NCBI GenBank assembly: GCA_015272465.1
Contig: JACYLR010000145.1
Span: 1 to 35,012 of the forward strand
Direction of reading: 5' to 3'
DNA: 35,012 nt
Origin: Gloeomargaritaceae cyanobacterium C42_A2020_066
Lineage (GTDB): Bacteria > Cyanobacteriota > Cyanobacteriia > Gloeomargaritales > Gloeomargaritaceae
Shown: positions 7,873-15,283 of the stretch, piece by piece
Layout: every line of letters begins with the position of its first letter
How positions within the stretch are numbered: position 1 is the first letter of the stretch
Program-made: the position numbers and the translations under genes
Notes under the pieces: generated by a model
The model's input: only the letters and a program-made list of their open reading frames with translations
Databases searched by the model: none
What the model was told of the DNA's origin: nothing

Positions 7873-8034
7873 CTAGGGAAGTTTGTCCCGGCCGGCCGGC
7901 CGGCGGCGTTGGATGTCACCCTCAAAGGGTTGGGGGCCGGTGGGGGGATAGTCGTCGTCAGCGGGGCTGAAGATGCGGGTGGCACCCTCCGAGAGGAATT
8001 GCATTGTTTTCTCAAACCAGCGGAAAGCGTTCAT
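7873..8034 (-). CDS. Small conserved-type cyanobacterial protein (53 aa)
   Basis: A 53-residue protein. The ATG at 8034 is preceded by a perfect AGGAGG with a 7-base spacer, the best ribosome binding site in the window. The body has an amphipathic N-terminus (MNAFRWFEKTMQFL), then TRIFSPADDDYPPTGPQPFEGD, which from memory resembles a motif of small cyanobacterial proteins of unknown function. The last residues (RRRPAGRDKLP) are encoded by a GGCCGGCCGGCC run at 7890-7901, so the tail may be shaped by palindrome insertion. No domain of known function is visible. It is upstream of the MBL-fold gene in the same orientation with a 180-base gap. Confidence 0.7.
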   Translation of the reverse strand: MNAFRWFEKTMQFLSEGATRIFSPADDDYPPTGPQPFEGDIQRRRPAGRDKLP

Positions 8035-8099
8035 GATCCAACCTCCTGCACCATCACGACAAGCCAAGCCTGGCGGGGTTCAAAGCTATTCCACTCCCA

Positions 8100-8141
8100 T
8101 TTTCGCGGGCGGGTTGAACCCCTCTCCGGTTCGCGCGAAAA
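8100..8141. terminator. 8-base inverted repeat downstream of cobS
   Basis: TTTTCGCG (8100-8107) and CGCGAAAA (8134-8141) are perfect inverted repeats 3 bases past the cobS stop. The 26-base interior can itself pair (GGGTT/AACCC or GAACC/GGTTC). Its position fits a transcript end for the tadA-cobS unit, though there is no long U-run after the stem. Confidence 0.4.
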
Positions 8142-8143
8142 GT

Positions 8144-8908
8144 TCACCAAAGCAACCCACTGGTGAGGCAGACCAGCAGGCCAGCTTCAGTCCACTCCAC
8201 GACGGCTCCGTAGGTGTCCCCCGTATGGCCCCCCAGGACGCGACGGAGACCATAGCCCACCCCCAGGGCCAGCAGTGGGCCAGCCAGCGCCAGGATGACG
8301 GCCGGCCGGGGATGCCCTGCTAGGGTCAGGCCCAGGGAAAGCCCCCAAAGCAGCACCCCATTGGGTAGCCAGACCCAGGGACAGGTAGCTAGGCCGGCTT
8401 TGTGGAAGGCCCCTTTGCCTGTGGGTTTGAGGTAGGGATAGGCCAGGATGGCGATCTGTTGGCCCCAGCGCCCCCAACCGGCACAGCCCATCAGCACCCA
8501 GAGGCGGCCGGCCGGGATGTCTGCCAGGGCCAGGGTTTTGAGGAGCAGCAGGATCAGAGCAGCCATCACCCCAAAAGCTCCACTGCGACTGTCGGCCATC
8601 ACCGCCAAACGGCGCTCCGGGTCTTGAACTGCCAAGCCATCAGCCGTATCCATGGCGCCATCCAGATGGAGACCACCGGTAATCACCACCCAGGCAGCCA
8701 TCACCAGCGCACTGCGCGGCGCTAGGGGCATCTCCGCCAGAGCCAGCGCCTCGTCTAGTCCCCCTAGTAAGCCGCCCACCCCCAGGCCGACAACGGGTGC
8801 CCAGGCGGCCACACGGGTAAACCGCACCGGCCAGCGAGCAGGAAGGGGCAAGCAGGTATAGAACTGAACGGCACCCAGGCAGTCCCAGAGCCAGGGGATT
8901 CCTCTCAT
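8144..8908 (-). CDS. cobS: Adenosylcobinamide-GDP ribazoletransferase (cobalamin synthase)
   Basis: A 254-residue polytopic membrane enzyme that joins adenosylcobinamide-GDP to the lower-ligand riboside, the last assembly step of (pseudo)cobalamin. The signature GGLHLDGAMDTADGL (about residues 78-92), the following MADSRSGAFGVMA and several hydrophobic segments identify CobS. ILAYPYLKPTGKG lies mid-protein and GGHTGDTYGA near the C-terminus. The ATG at 8908 overlaps the tadA stop as ATGA, which implies coupled translation. No other cobalamin gene is in the window. Two GGCCGGCC sites lie in the gene. Confidence 0.93.
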   Translation of the reverse strand: MRGIPWLWDCLGAVQFYTCLPLPARWPVRFTRVAAWAPVVGLGVGGLLGGLDEALALAEMPLAPRSALVMAAWVVITGGLHLDGAMDTADGLAVQDPERRLAVMADSRSGAFGVMAALILLLLKTLALADIPAGRLWVLMGCAGWGRWGQQIAILAYPYLKPTGKGAFHKAGLATCPWVWLPNGVLLWGLSLGLTLAGHPRPAVILALAGPLLALGVGYGLRRVLGGHTGDTYGAVVEWTEAGLLVCLTSGLLW

Positions 8909-9390
8909 GGCTTGGCCCGTTGCCGTTGACGGTGCTGGCGGAACCAATCCTGAAGTTGGTGGCGACAGTCGGTTTCCAAAACACCCCCGACGACGGCCAG
9001 ACGGTGAAATGCCGCGGGGCTGTGGGGCAGGTTAAGGACGGTTTGAATGGCCCCAGCCTTGGGGTCGGGCGCACCGTACACTAACACTCCAATCCGGGCT
9101 TGGAGAATGGCCCCGGTGCACATGGGGCAAGGTTCGAGGGTGACGTAGAGGGTGCAGTTGGTGAGATACCAGGTGCCTAGGGCCTGGCCGGCCGCCCGCA
9201 GGGCCAGGATCTCGGCGTGGGCAGTGGGGTCGTGATCCCGCTCCCGTCGATTTTCTCCCGTGGCGAGAATCCGGCCGGCCGCATTGACAATCAGGGCACC
9301 CACCGGCACTTCCTCAGCCCGGCCGGCCGTGGCGGCAAGCTCGATGGCCTGGCGCATCCAGAGTTCGTGATCGGGCAGTTGGGTAGGCAC
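8905..9390 (-). CDS. tadA: tRNA-specific adenosine deaminase
   Basis: A 161-residue zinc deaminase that converts A34 to inosine in tRNA-Arg(ACG). The catalytic TAHAEILALR (His ligand and proton-shuttle Glu) and LEPCPMCTGAI (two Cys ligands) are intact. VPVGALIV and YGAPDPKAGA are also family hallmarks. The GTG at 9390 is taken as the start because an upstream ATG is closed by an in-frame TGA within two codons, and the next internal Met would remove the first helix. The stop overlaps the cobS start. Three GGCCGGCC sites fall in the 5' part. Confidence 0.93.
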   Translation of the reverse strand: MPTQLPDHELWMRQAIELAATAGRAEEVPVGALIVNAAGRILATGENRRERDHDPTAHAEILALRAAGQALGTWYLTNCTLYVTLEPCPMCTGAILQARIGVLVYGAPDPKAGAIQTVLNLPHSPAAFHRLAVVGGVLETDCRHQLQDWFRQHRQRQRAKP

Positions 9391-9408
9391 GGGTTCCGGT
9401 CAAGCCAT

Positions 9409-10572
9409 TTAACGAACGGGCAAATGTTGAAATTGGGCCATGAAACCTCGGTCGATCCAATCCTTCCACCACCACACCAGCGGGGATTGCCAAGCAAACT
9501 GACCCCAAACGGCTACCGCGTCCCCAGTTCCAGTCCCCAGCAAACTCAGATAGGTCTTCTGGGGATGGTAGGTGATCAGCGGCCGGCCGGCTAGAGCACG
9601 CCAGAGATTCTCGCGCAGCGGCCGGCCGTGGCGCACCGCAAACACGCCCGCCTTGGGGCGCGGATGATGCATTTGGGTGGCGATGTCGCCCGCAGCAAAG
9701 ACCTGGGGATGGGAAAGGGACTGGAGGGTATCAGCGACAGCGACAAAGCCCTGGGGATCGGTGGCCAAGCCACTGGCGGCAATCCAGTCGGGGGCGCTGG
9801 CCTGGGTTACCCACAGGACACGATCGGCCGTCAGAGCTAGGCCGGAGGCGCAGCGGACACCAGTGGGCAGCACTTCGACAACCGTTTCCTGAAGATGGAT
9901 CTGAATGTTGCGCTGTTTCAGGATGTCTCGTAACCGGTGCTGGGCACGCGGATTAAAGCTGGGCACCAGATGGGCTTGACGCTGGAAAAGGTGCAGGGCG
10001 AGGGGTGCCCGCATCAGGTTTTGCAGCCGCGCCTGGATGGCTAGGGCCAGCTCCACGCCCCCTGCCCCCCCACCCACAATTGCCAGGGTCAGGGGCTGGG
10101 TCGGGTGGGCACTAACCTGGTTGACCAGGTTTTGCCAGGCTTGGAGAAAGGATGGTACCGGTTTCACGGGCAGGGCATAGACGGCAGCTCCCGGCACCGC
10201 AAGGGCGGCCGGCCGACTGCCAATATCCAGGGAAAGCCAGTCGAAGGGCACCGGGGCGTGGGTGGCACAGTGGACTTGGCGGGCCTCCAAATCCAGGCCT
10301 ACGGCTGCATCAACCACGAGAGCGGCCCCGGCAAACCGGGCCAACCGCACAAGATCAATCTGGCCTTCCTCTGGCCCATAAATGCCTGCAACCGTACCGG
10401 GCAGCATCCCCGAATAGGGGGTTGTCGGTTGGTCAGTAATCAGTGTCAGGCGTACACCGGGTCGGGGCGACTGTCCCCAGTAGCGCAGTACCAGGGCATG
10501 GCTGTGGCCCCCCCCGACGAAGACCAGGTTTTGGGTTGCGTGAATGGGCACGGAGACACCACTGGCGGGCAA
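9409..10572 (-). CDS. FAD/NAD(P)-binding oxidoreductase, SelD-N-terminus type (TIGR03169-like)
   Basis: A 387-residue NDH-2-like flavoprotein. The FAD motif is NLVFVGGGHSHALVL, the second dinucleotide motif AIVGGGAGGVELALAI (about residues 164-179), and VFAAGDIA is the late FAD contact. The GGGHSHALVL opening is typical of the family that in many cyanobacteria is fused to the N-terminus of selenide-water dikinase SelD. Here the protein ends after about 390 residues with no SelD domain. The TTG start is supported by AGGAG 6 bases upstream, which overlaps the stop codon of the upstream transglutaminase gene. Substrate unknown; quinone or sulfur/selenium chemistry is possible but unproven. Confidence 0.8.
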   Translation of the reverse strand: MPASGVSVPIHATQNLVFVGGGHSHALVLRYWGQSPRPGVRLTLITDQPTTPYSGMLPGTVAGIYGPEEGQIDLVRLARFAGAALVVDAAVGLDLEARQVHCATHAPVPFDWLSLDIGSRPAALAVPGAAVYALPVKPVPSFLQAWQNLVNQVSAHPTQPLTLAIVGGGAGGVELALAIQARLQNLMRAPLALHLFQRQAHLVPSFNPRAQHRLRDILKQRNIQIHLQETVVEVLPTGVRCASGLALTADRVLWVTQASAPDWIAASGLATDPQGFVAVADTLQSLSHPQVFAAGDIATQMHHPRPKAGVFAVRHGRPLRENLWRALAGRPLITYHPQKTYLSLLGTGTGDAVAVWGQFAWQSPLVWWWKDWIDRGFMAQFQHLPVR

Positions 10573-10581
10573 CAGTAACTC

Positions 10582-13500
10582 CTAGGCCCGGCGCAGATCG
10601 AGGGTGAGGGGACATTCGGGGCTGGGGTAAGCCTCCTGGAGTGTGACTGGGCCAGGCGTATGACCCGCGGGCACAAACCGCACCCGCAGGCGGGCCTCTG
10701 CTTCTCGGGCATTCACCGGCCGGCCGAGGTATTCCTGGCCCTGGGGATCGCCGGCGTAGTAGGTGCAGCCCCCCAAACTGCGCCCCCGCCAGGTATCCAC
10801 GAGATCAAAGACGAGGGGTACGTGGGGATCAATCGCGGGATGCAGCCCGGCGGCCGGCCGGTGGGCACGGAACCGCACCCCGGCGATGGCTTCTCCCTGG
10901 ATGCCCGTGGGTTGGAGCGGCAGCGGCCGGCCGTTACAGGTCACCTGATGCCGGCCGGGTGTGTAGCCCTGCACCCGCACCTGCAAGCGCTCCAGAGAAG
11001 AGTCCACGTAGCGGGCTGTCCCCGTCTGGGTGACCTCTTCGCCCAACACGGGCCAGGGTTCCAGGGCCTGTCGGAGTTCAACCAAAACCCCCTCCCCGAC
11101 CCACTGGCCATAGACAGGACAGCGAAACTCCACAAAGGGCGTAAACCAACCCGGTTCAAAAGCCAGGCCCGCCTGGGCCAAGTCCTTGAGCACATCCACC
11201 AAATCCTGCACCAGGAAGTGGGGCAACATAAAGCGGTCGTGGAGGCTGGCCCCCCAGCGCACCAGGGGTTTGTGGTAGGGGGTTTCCCACAGCCACACCA
11301 CCAAGGCGCGCACCAGCAGGGCTAAGGTGAGGGCCATCTGGGGATGGGGAGGCATTTCCATGGCCCGCAATTCCAGCAAGCCGAGGCGACGCGGCTTGTG
11401 CTCTACCGGGTAGAGCTTGTCAATGCAAAACTCCGCCCGGTGGGTGTTGCCCGTGACATCCACCAGCAGATGGCGCAACAGTCGATCCACCAACCAGGGG
11501 GGAGGGGTAGCCCCAACCGTTAATTCTTGAAAGGCGATTTCCAGTTCGTACAAACTTTCGTGGCGACCCTCATCCACCCGCGGGGCCTGGCAGGTTGGCC
11601 CCACAAACAGGCCAGAGAACAGGTAGGAGAGGCTGGGATGGTGCTGCCAGTAGGTGAGCAGGCTCCGCAGGAGATCCGGGCGCCGCAGCAGGGGACTGGT
11701 TGCCGGGTCGCTCCCCCCCAAGGTGAGGTGACTGCCGCCACCCGTGCCGACGCGCCGCCCATCGGGCAAATACTTTTCCGCCGCCAAGCCACAGTTTTGG
11801 GCTTCCGTGTAGAGGGTTTCCACCGTGGTTACCCAGTCCGGCCACTGGGCTGCCGGATGAATGTTCACTTCCAAAACCCCCGGGTCGGGCGTGATCTGGA
11901 ATTGTTGGAGGCGGGCATCGGTGGGGGGTGGGTAGCCCTCGCAGCGAATGGGTTGGTTGAGGGCGCGGGCCACCGTTTCCACAGCAGTTACCAAAGCCAA
12001 GTAGTGATCCAGGACACTCAGCGGCGGGAAGAAGACGCAGAGCCGGCCGGCCCTGACCTCCACAGTCAGGGCAATGGCAATCGTGTCCGGCGCAGCAAGG
12101 TGGCCACCTACCGGGGGCGGAACCTCAGCTTCCCCCAGGCTCTCCACGGTCGCCTCGATCAGCCGCTCGGTGTCGGGGTTGAAGCGATCCAGGGGCAGGC
12201 GATAGCCGAGGGGTGAGTTTCCCGGTAAGAGCGCCAGGGTGGGCTGGGCGAACTGCCAGGTACAGGTGATCCAGTGGGGCCGGCCGGCCGGGGCCACCCG
12301 TAGCAGGGGCAGCACAAACCCCACGAACCCCCGCTCCGCATCCTGGGCCGGGTGGATGGCTGTCACCGCCACCCCCAAGTGCTGGGCTAGGGTTTCGATA
12401 AAGGTGCGGGCGGTGGACAAATTGACCTTACCCAGGGTGTCGCCGATGGCCTCCAAGTCGGGGGATTGCCAGAGGGGCGCCCCGGCCGGCCGCCAGTAGC
12501 AGCTCAGGGACCAGCGGGGTAGGGGTTCGCCCGCGTAGGTTTTCCCCTGACCCATCAGCAGCCAGCCCCCCGGCGCAAACCGATCCCGTAACCGCCGCAG
12601 CAGGTGTTCACCCCGCTGGAGTTTGTCATCCCCTAAGGCCGCCACCAGCCACTCCGGAGCGTCCCGGTTATCGGCCGCCACAAAGGTCGGCTCCCCTCCC
12701 ATCCACAGGTTCACGCCCCCCTGCTTCAGGCGGGTTTCCACCGTTTCCCCTAGGGCGAGGATCTGCTGCCACTGGTCCTCGGTGTAGGGCTGGGCTGGCG
12801 TGGGTACTTCCTGGAGACGGGTGACGGCCACCTGGAAGTTGAGGGTGGCGTTGCAGGGTTCAACGGTGCCTTCCACAGGAGCAGCTTGGGAGGGGTCAAC
12901 GGCCACGGCCAGCGGGATGTGACCCTCTGCGGTCAGTAACCCGGAGGTGGGATCGAGGCCAATCCACCCGGCACCCGGCAAATAAACCTCAGCCCAGGCA
13001 TGGAGGTCGGCGCTATCGACGGTCGGGCCGGCCGCGCCCTCCAGGGCAGGCTCTTCTGGGACGAGTTGCACCAAATACCCGGAGACAAATCGGGCGGCTA
13101 AACCCAAATGCCGCAGGGTCTGAACCAAGAGCCAACTGCTGTCCCGGCACGACCCCAGTTTCTGGCTGAGAGTGGTGTCACAGGGTTGTACCCCCGGTTC
13201 CAGCCGTGTGGTGTACGCAATAGTCTGGCTGAGGCGCTGGTTGAGACCCACCAGGAAGTTCACGGTGGGTTGGGGGCCGGCCGGCCGCACTTCTGCCAGC
13301 CAGTCGGTCATCAATGCACTGGTTTCCTGGGGACTGGGTTGGAGGAAGGGGGCAAGGCTGGTGGCCTGATCGGGGCTGTAGCTGAAGGGATAGTCCTGGG
13401 CTTCGGGCACCAACAGAAAATCGAAAGGGTTGCGGGGATAGAGTTCGGCGATCAACTCCACCAGGATGCGCAGATGGGTACTGGGGGTTTGGAACACCAG

Positions 13501-13695
13501 TCGGTCGAGGGTATTGCCCAGGGGATCGACTTGACTGTGGAGGCGATGATCCTCCGGGGAGATCCGCAGGGTGTAGCCGGAAATGGGGATGCGGTTGTGG
13601 GCGGCCGGCCGGAGGCGGAGCAGGTGGGGTGAGAGGCGCACGGGACGGTCGAACTGGTACTCTAAGCGGTGCTGGAGGACAACTTTGATGGTCAT
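10582..13695 (-). CDS. Transglutaminase-like/DUF2126 two-domain protein
   Basis: A 1037-residue protein. Residues about 1-80 are the bacterial transglutaminase N-terminal domain. The transglutaminase core follows with an apparent catalytic triad: Cys in LGSCRDSSW (about 183), His in DLHAWAEVYLPG (about 232) and Asp in GLDPTSG (about 247). From about residue 310 the DUF2126 domain begins with GGVNLWMGGEPTFV and runs to the C-terminus, including the family-typical GTGGGSHLTLGG. DUF2126 has been linked to amidoligase-type enzymes, so a peptidase plus ligase is possible; no substrate is known. The ATG at 13695 is preferred to a TTG two codons earlier. It carries about nine GGCCGGCC loci, many encoding RPAG-like peptides. 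Confidence 0.88.
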   Translation of the reverse strand: MTIKVVLQHRLEYQFDRPVRLSPHLLRLRPAAHNRIPISGYTLRISPEDHRLHSQVDPLGNTLDRLVFQTPSTHLRILVELIAELYPRNPFDFLLVPEAQDYPFSYSPDQATSLAPFLQPSPQETSALMTDWLAEVRPAGPQPTVNFLVGLNQRLSQTIAYTTRLEPGVQPCDTTLSQKLGSCRDSSWLLVQTLRHLGLAARFVSGYLVQLVPEEPALEGAAGPTVDSADLHAWAEVYLPGAGWIGLDPTSGLLTAEGHIPLAVAVDPSQAAPVEGTVEPCNATLNFQVAVTRLQEVPTPAQPYTEDQWQQILALGETVETRLKQGGVNLWMGGEPTFVAADNRDAPEWLVAALGDDKLQRGEHLLRRLRDRFAPGGWLLMGQGKTYAGEPLPRWSLSCYWRPAGAPLWQSPDLEAIGDTLGKVNLSTARTFIETLAQHLGVAVTAIHPAQDAERGFVGFVLPLLRVAPAGRPHWITCTWQFAQPTLALLPGNSPLGYRLPLDRFNPDTERLIEATVESLGEAEVPPPVGGHLAAPDTIAIALTVEVRAGRLCVFFPPLSVLDHYLALVTAVETVARALNQPIRCEGYPPPTDARLQQFQITPDPGVLEVNIHPAAQWPDWVTTVETLYTEAQNCGLAAEKYLPDGRRVGTGGGSHLTLGGSDPATSPLLRRPDLLRSLLTYWQHHPSLSYLFSGLFVGPTCQAPRVDEGRHESLYELEIAFQELTVGATPPPWLVDRLLRHLLVDVTGNTHRAEFCIDKLYPVEHKPRRLGLLELRAMEMPPHPQMALTLALLVRALVVWLWETPYHKPLVRWGASLHDRFMLPHFLVQDLVDVLKDLAQAGLAFEPGWFTPFVEFRCPVYGQWVGEGVLVELRQALEPWPVLGEEVTQTGTARYVDSSLERLQVRVQGYTPGRHQVTCNGRPLPLQPTGIQGEAIAGVRFRAHRPAAGLHPAIDPHVPLVFDLVDTWRGRSLGGCTYYAGDPQGQEYLGRPVNAREAEARLRVRFVPAGHTPGPVTLQEAYPSPECPLTLDLRRA

Positions 13696-13809
13696 GGGCA
13701 AGTCCCCTATCCTGAGCGCTTCGAGTGGATTTCCCAGAGTCTATCGCTGCTAGGGGCGCAGGACACGGGTTTTAGGGGAATCTACGGAATGGGGCACGGG
13801 GGAGGTCGC

Positions 13810-13839
13810 TTGCCAGAGCTTCCGAGGGAGTGACACAAT
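13810..13839 (+). promoter_or_regulatory. Candidate promoter of tRNA-Leu
   Basis: TTGCCA (13810-13815) and CACAAT (13834-13839) are separated by 18 bases and resemble -35 and -10 hexamers. The tRNA begins 14 bases after the -10, a sensible distance for a short 5' leader. Assigned by position and sequence only. Confidence 0.4.
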
Positions 13840-13853
13840 AGAGGGCCAACCCT

Positions 13854-13937
13854 GGGCGGGTGGCGAAACTGGTAGACGCAGCAGACTCAAAATCTGCCCC
13901 TCGCAAGAGGATGAGAGTTCGATTCTCTCCCCGCCCA
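13854..13937 (+). tRNA. tRNA-Leu (anticodon CAA)
   Basis: An 84-base class II tRNA folded by eye. The acceptor stem GGGCGGG (13854-13860) pairs with CCCGCCC (13930-13936), with discriminator A at 13937. The D-arm GCG/CGC has GGTAGA in its loop. The anticodon stem GCAGA/TCTGC encloses CTCAAAA with anticodon CAA at 13888-13890. The long variable arm is CCTC-GCAA-GAGG, and the T-arm is GAGAG-TTCGATT-CTCTC. CCA is not encoded. It reads UUG codons. It is on the opposite strand to its neighbours, and a WD40 reading-frame remnant begins at its last base. Confidence 0.97.
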
Positions 13938-14092
13938 TCAAACTCTGGAACCCGCAGACCGGGGCACTCCTAACCACCCTCCGGGGACATGAGGATTCGG
14001 TTTGGTGGGTGAGTTGGAGTCCTGATGGACGTGCCCTCGCCAGTGAATCGTATGATAAGGCCATCAAACTCTGGAAAGTATCCCTCCCCTGA
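13937..14092 (+). pseudogene. WD40-repeat gene remnant abutting tRNA-Leu
   Basis: From the tRNA discriminator base an open frame of 51 codons plus TGA encodes one full WD40 blade and its edges: IKLWNPQTGALLTTLRGH, then SVWWVSWSPDGRALAS, then AIKLWKVSLP. GH, SPDG and IKLW are the diagnostic elements. The DNA CCATCAAACTCTGGAA occurs at 13935 and again 126 bases (42 codons, one blade) later. No start codon or ribosome binding site precedes it; the frame runs back into the tRNA. It is therefore the C-terminal stub of a lost WD40 gene, whose break point coincides with the tRNA 3' end. Confidence 0.8.
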
Positions 14093-14171
14093 GAGCCTTG
14101 AGTCTGTTTATTCCCCGTACATCCCACCTCAACCCCACCTGTATCCCGCAGGCACCCCATCAGCACCTTGC

Positions 14172-14513
14172 TCAGGCGGCTGGGCCGGGCCAATTTGGAA
14201 AAGCCACCAGCTTAACAATTACGCCCACAGATGCGGTGAAAACAGCCAAAAGAATTGTCCAGACCCGCCCCTCTTGCACATCTAGTCTTTTCTCGATTCG
14301 CTCTAGCCGCTGATCAATGCGCTTATCAAAATCTGTGATGCGCTGCTCTATGCGTTTGTCCAACTCCGTGATCCGTTGGTCAAGACTGATCAGGCGCTCG
14401 GTCGTTTGTGCTTGAAAAACGCGCGTCTCCTGCAAGCCCTGAGCCAGAGACTCGACTGCCGCAGTCAGCTTGTCGAGGCGGTTCAGCACATCCGAATCAG
14501 TAGCCTGGGTCAT
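14172..14513 (-). CDS. Coiled-coil membrane-anchored small protein, copy A1
   Basis: A 113-residue protein. The N-terminus MTQATDSDVLNRLDKLTAAV is shared with the two neighbouring copies. Residues about 10-85 are a heptad/11-mer coiled coil rich in DKRI and QRI repeats. One C-terminal transmembrane segment (WTILLAVFTASVGVIVKLVAF) ends in NWPGPAA. Compared with copy A2 it has an extra 11-residue coil repeat and lacks four residues (KLET). No enzymatic motif is present. The layout suits a tail-anchored oligomer or scaffold, which is inference. It shows no convincing Shine-Dalgarno. It is the last gene of a tandem A-B-A-B' array in transcription order. Confidence 0.75.
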   Translation of the reverse strand: MTQATDSDVLNRLDKLTAAVESLAQGLQETRVFQAQTTERLISLDQRITELDKRIEQRITDFDKRIDQRLERIEKRLDVQEGRVWTILLAVFTASVGVIVKLVAFPNWPGPAA

Positions 14514-14563
14514 GGTGCATTGGGAATCGCGCTATCCCCAGCGTAGCCCAACCAGTGGCTGGG

Positions 14564-14845
14564 TCATGGGGTAGGGCCACTGGGAAAGAAGGCCAGCTTG
14601 CCCAAGATACCCAGCAGGGCAGTCAAAGTCAGACCAATCAGCGTCCAAAATCGGCCCTCTTGGGCGTCAAGGCGTTTCTCAATGCGATCGAGGCGTTGAT
14701 CCATAGCCACAAGTTTTTCAGTTGTTTGAGCCTGGAATACTCGCGTCTCAAGTTTCGTTTCCTGCAAGCCCTGAGCCAGAGACTCGACTGCCACAGTCAG
14801 CTTGTCGAGGCGGTTCAGCACATCCGAATCAGTGGCCTGGGTCAT
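14564..14845 (-). CDS. Coiled-coil membrane-anchored small protein, copy B1
   Basis: A 93-residue paralogue. The N-terminal 30 residues match copies A1 and A2 almost exactly. The coil is shorter (KLVAMDQRLDRIEKRLDAQE), and the transmembrane segment is different: RFWTLIGLTLTALLGILGKLAFF. This second type of tail is shared only with the decayed copy at 15284-15460, defining a B form distinct from the A form. Function unknown. The upstream bases differ from those before the A copies just before the ATG, then converge again. Confidence 0.75.
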   Translation of the reverse strand: MTQATDSDVLNRLDKLTVAVESLAQGLQETKLETRVFQAQTTEKLVAMDQRLDRIEKRLDAQEGRFWTLIGLTLTALLGILGKLAFFPSGPTP

Positions 14846-14896
14846 GGTGGGTGTGGAAATCGCGCCATCTCTAGCGTAGCCCGGCCGGGTGAGAGG

Positions 14897-15217
14897 CTAT
14901 GCGGCCGGGCCGGGCCAATTCGGAAAAGCCACCAGCTTAACGATCACACCCACAGATGCAGTGAAAACAGCCAACAGAATTGTCCAGACCCGCCCCTCTT
15001 GAACATCTAGTCGTTTCTCGATCCGCTCCAGCCGCTGATCGATGCGCTTGTCCAAATCTGTAATGCGCTGCTCCAGGCTCATCAACCGTTCTGTTGTCTG
15101 GGCCTGGAAAACCCGCGTCTCAAGTTTGGTTTCCTGCAAGCCCTGAGCCAGAGACTCGACCGCCGCAGTCAATTTGTCTAGGCGGTTTAGCACATCGGAA
15201 TCAGTGGCCTGGGTCAT
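14897..15217 (-). CDS. Coiled-coil membrane-anchored small protein, copy A2
   Basis: A 106-residue protein, a near-twin of copy A1. It has the same N-terminus, the KLET insertion seen in B1, a shorter coil, and a C-terminus identical to A1 from RIDQRLERIEKRLDVQEGR through the transmembrane segment to GPAA. The DNA upstream of its ATG also matches that of A1, so coding and leader were duplicated together. As in A1, no clear ribosome binding site is seen. Confidence 0.75.
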   Translation of the reverse strand: MTQATDSDVLNRLDKLTAAVESLAQGLQETKLETRVFQAQTTERLMSLEQRITDLDKRIDQRLERIEKRLDVQEGRVWTILLAVFTASVGVIVKLVAFPNWPGPAA

Positions 15218-15283
15218 GGTGCATTGGGAATCGCGCCATCCCTAGCGTAGCCCGGCCGGGTGAGAGGCTATGCGGCTGAGCCA

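Noticed and set aside
7719-8015. Minus-strand 98-codon frame overlapping the 53-residue gene
   Set aside because: The 53-residue frame has the AGGAGG start signal and the recognisable motif; the longer frame has no start signal of its own.
11527-12216. Plus-strand open frame of 229 codons opposite the transglutaminase-DUF2126 gene
   Set aside because: Antisense shadow in GC-rich DNA, no domain and no ribosome binding site.
13750-14193. Minus-strand open frame of 147 codons
   Set aside because: It runs antisense through the tRNA-Leu and the WD40 stub and has no recognisable content.
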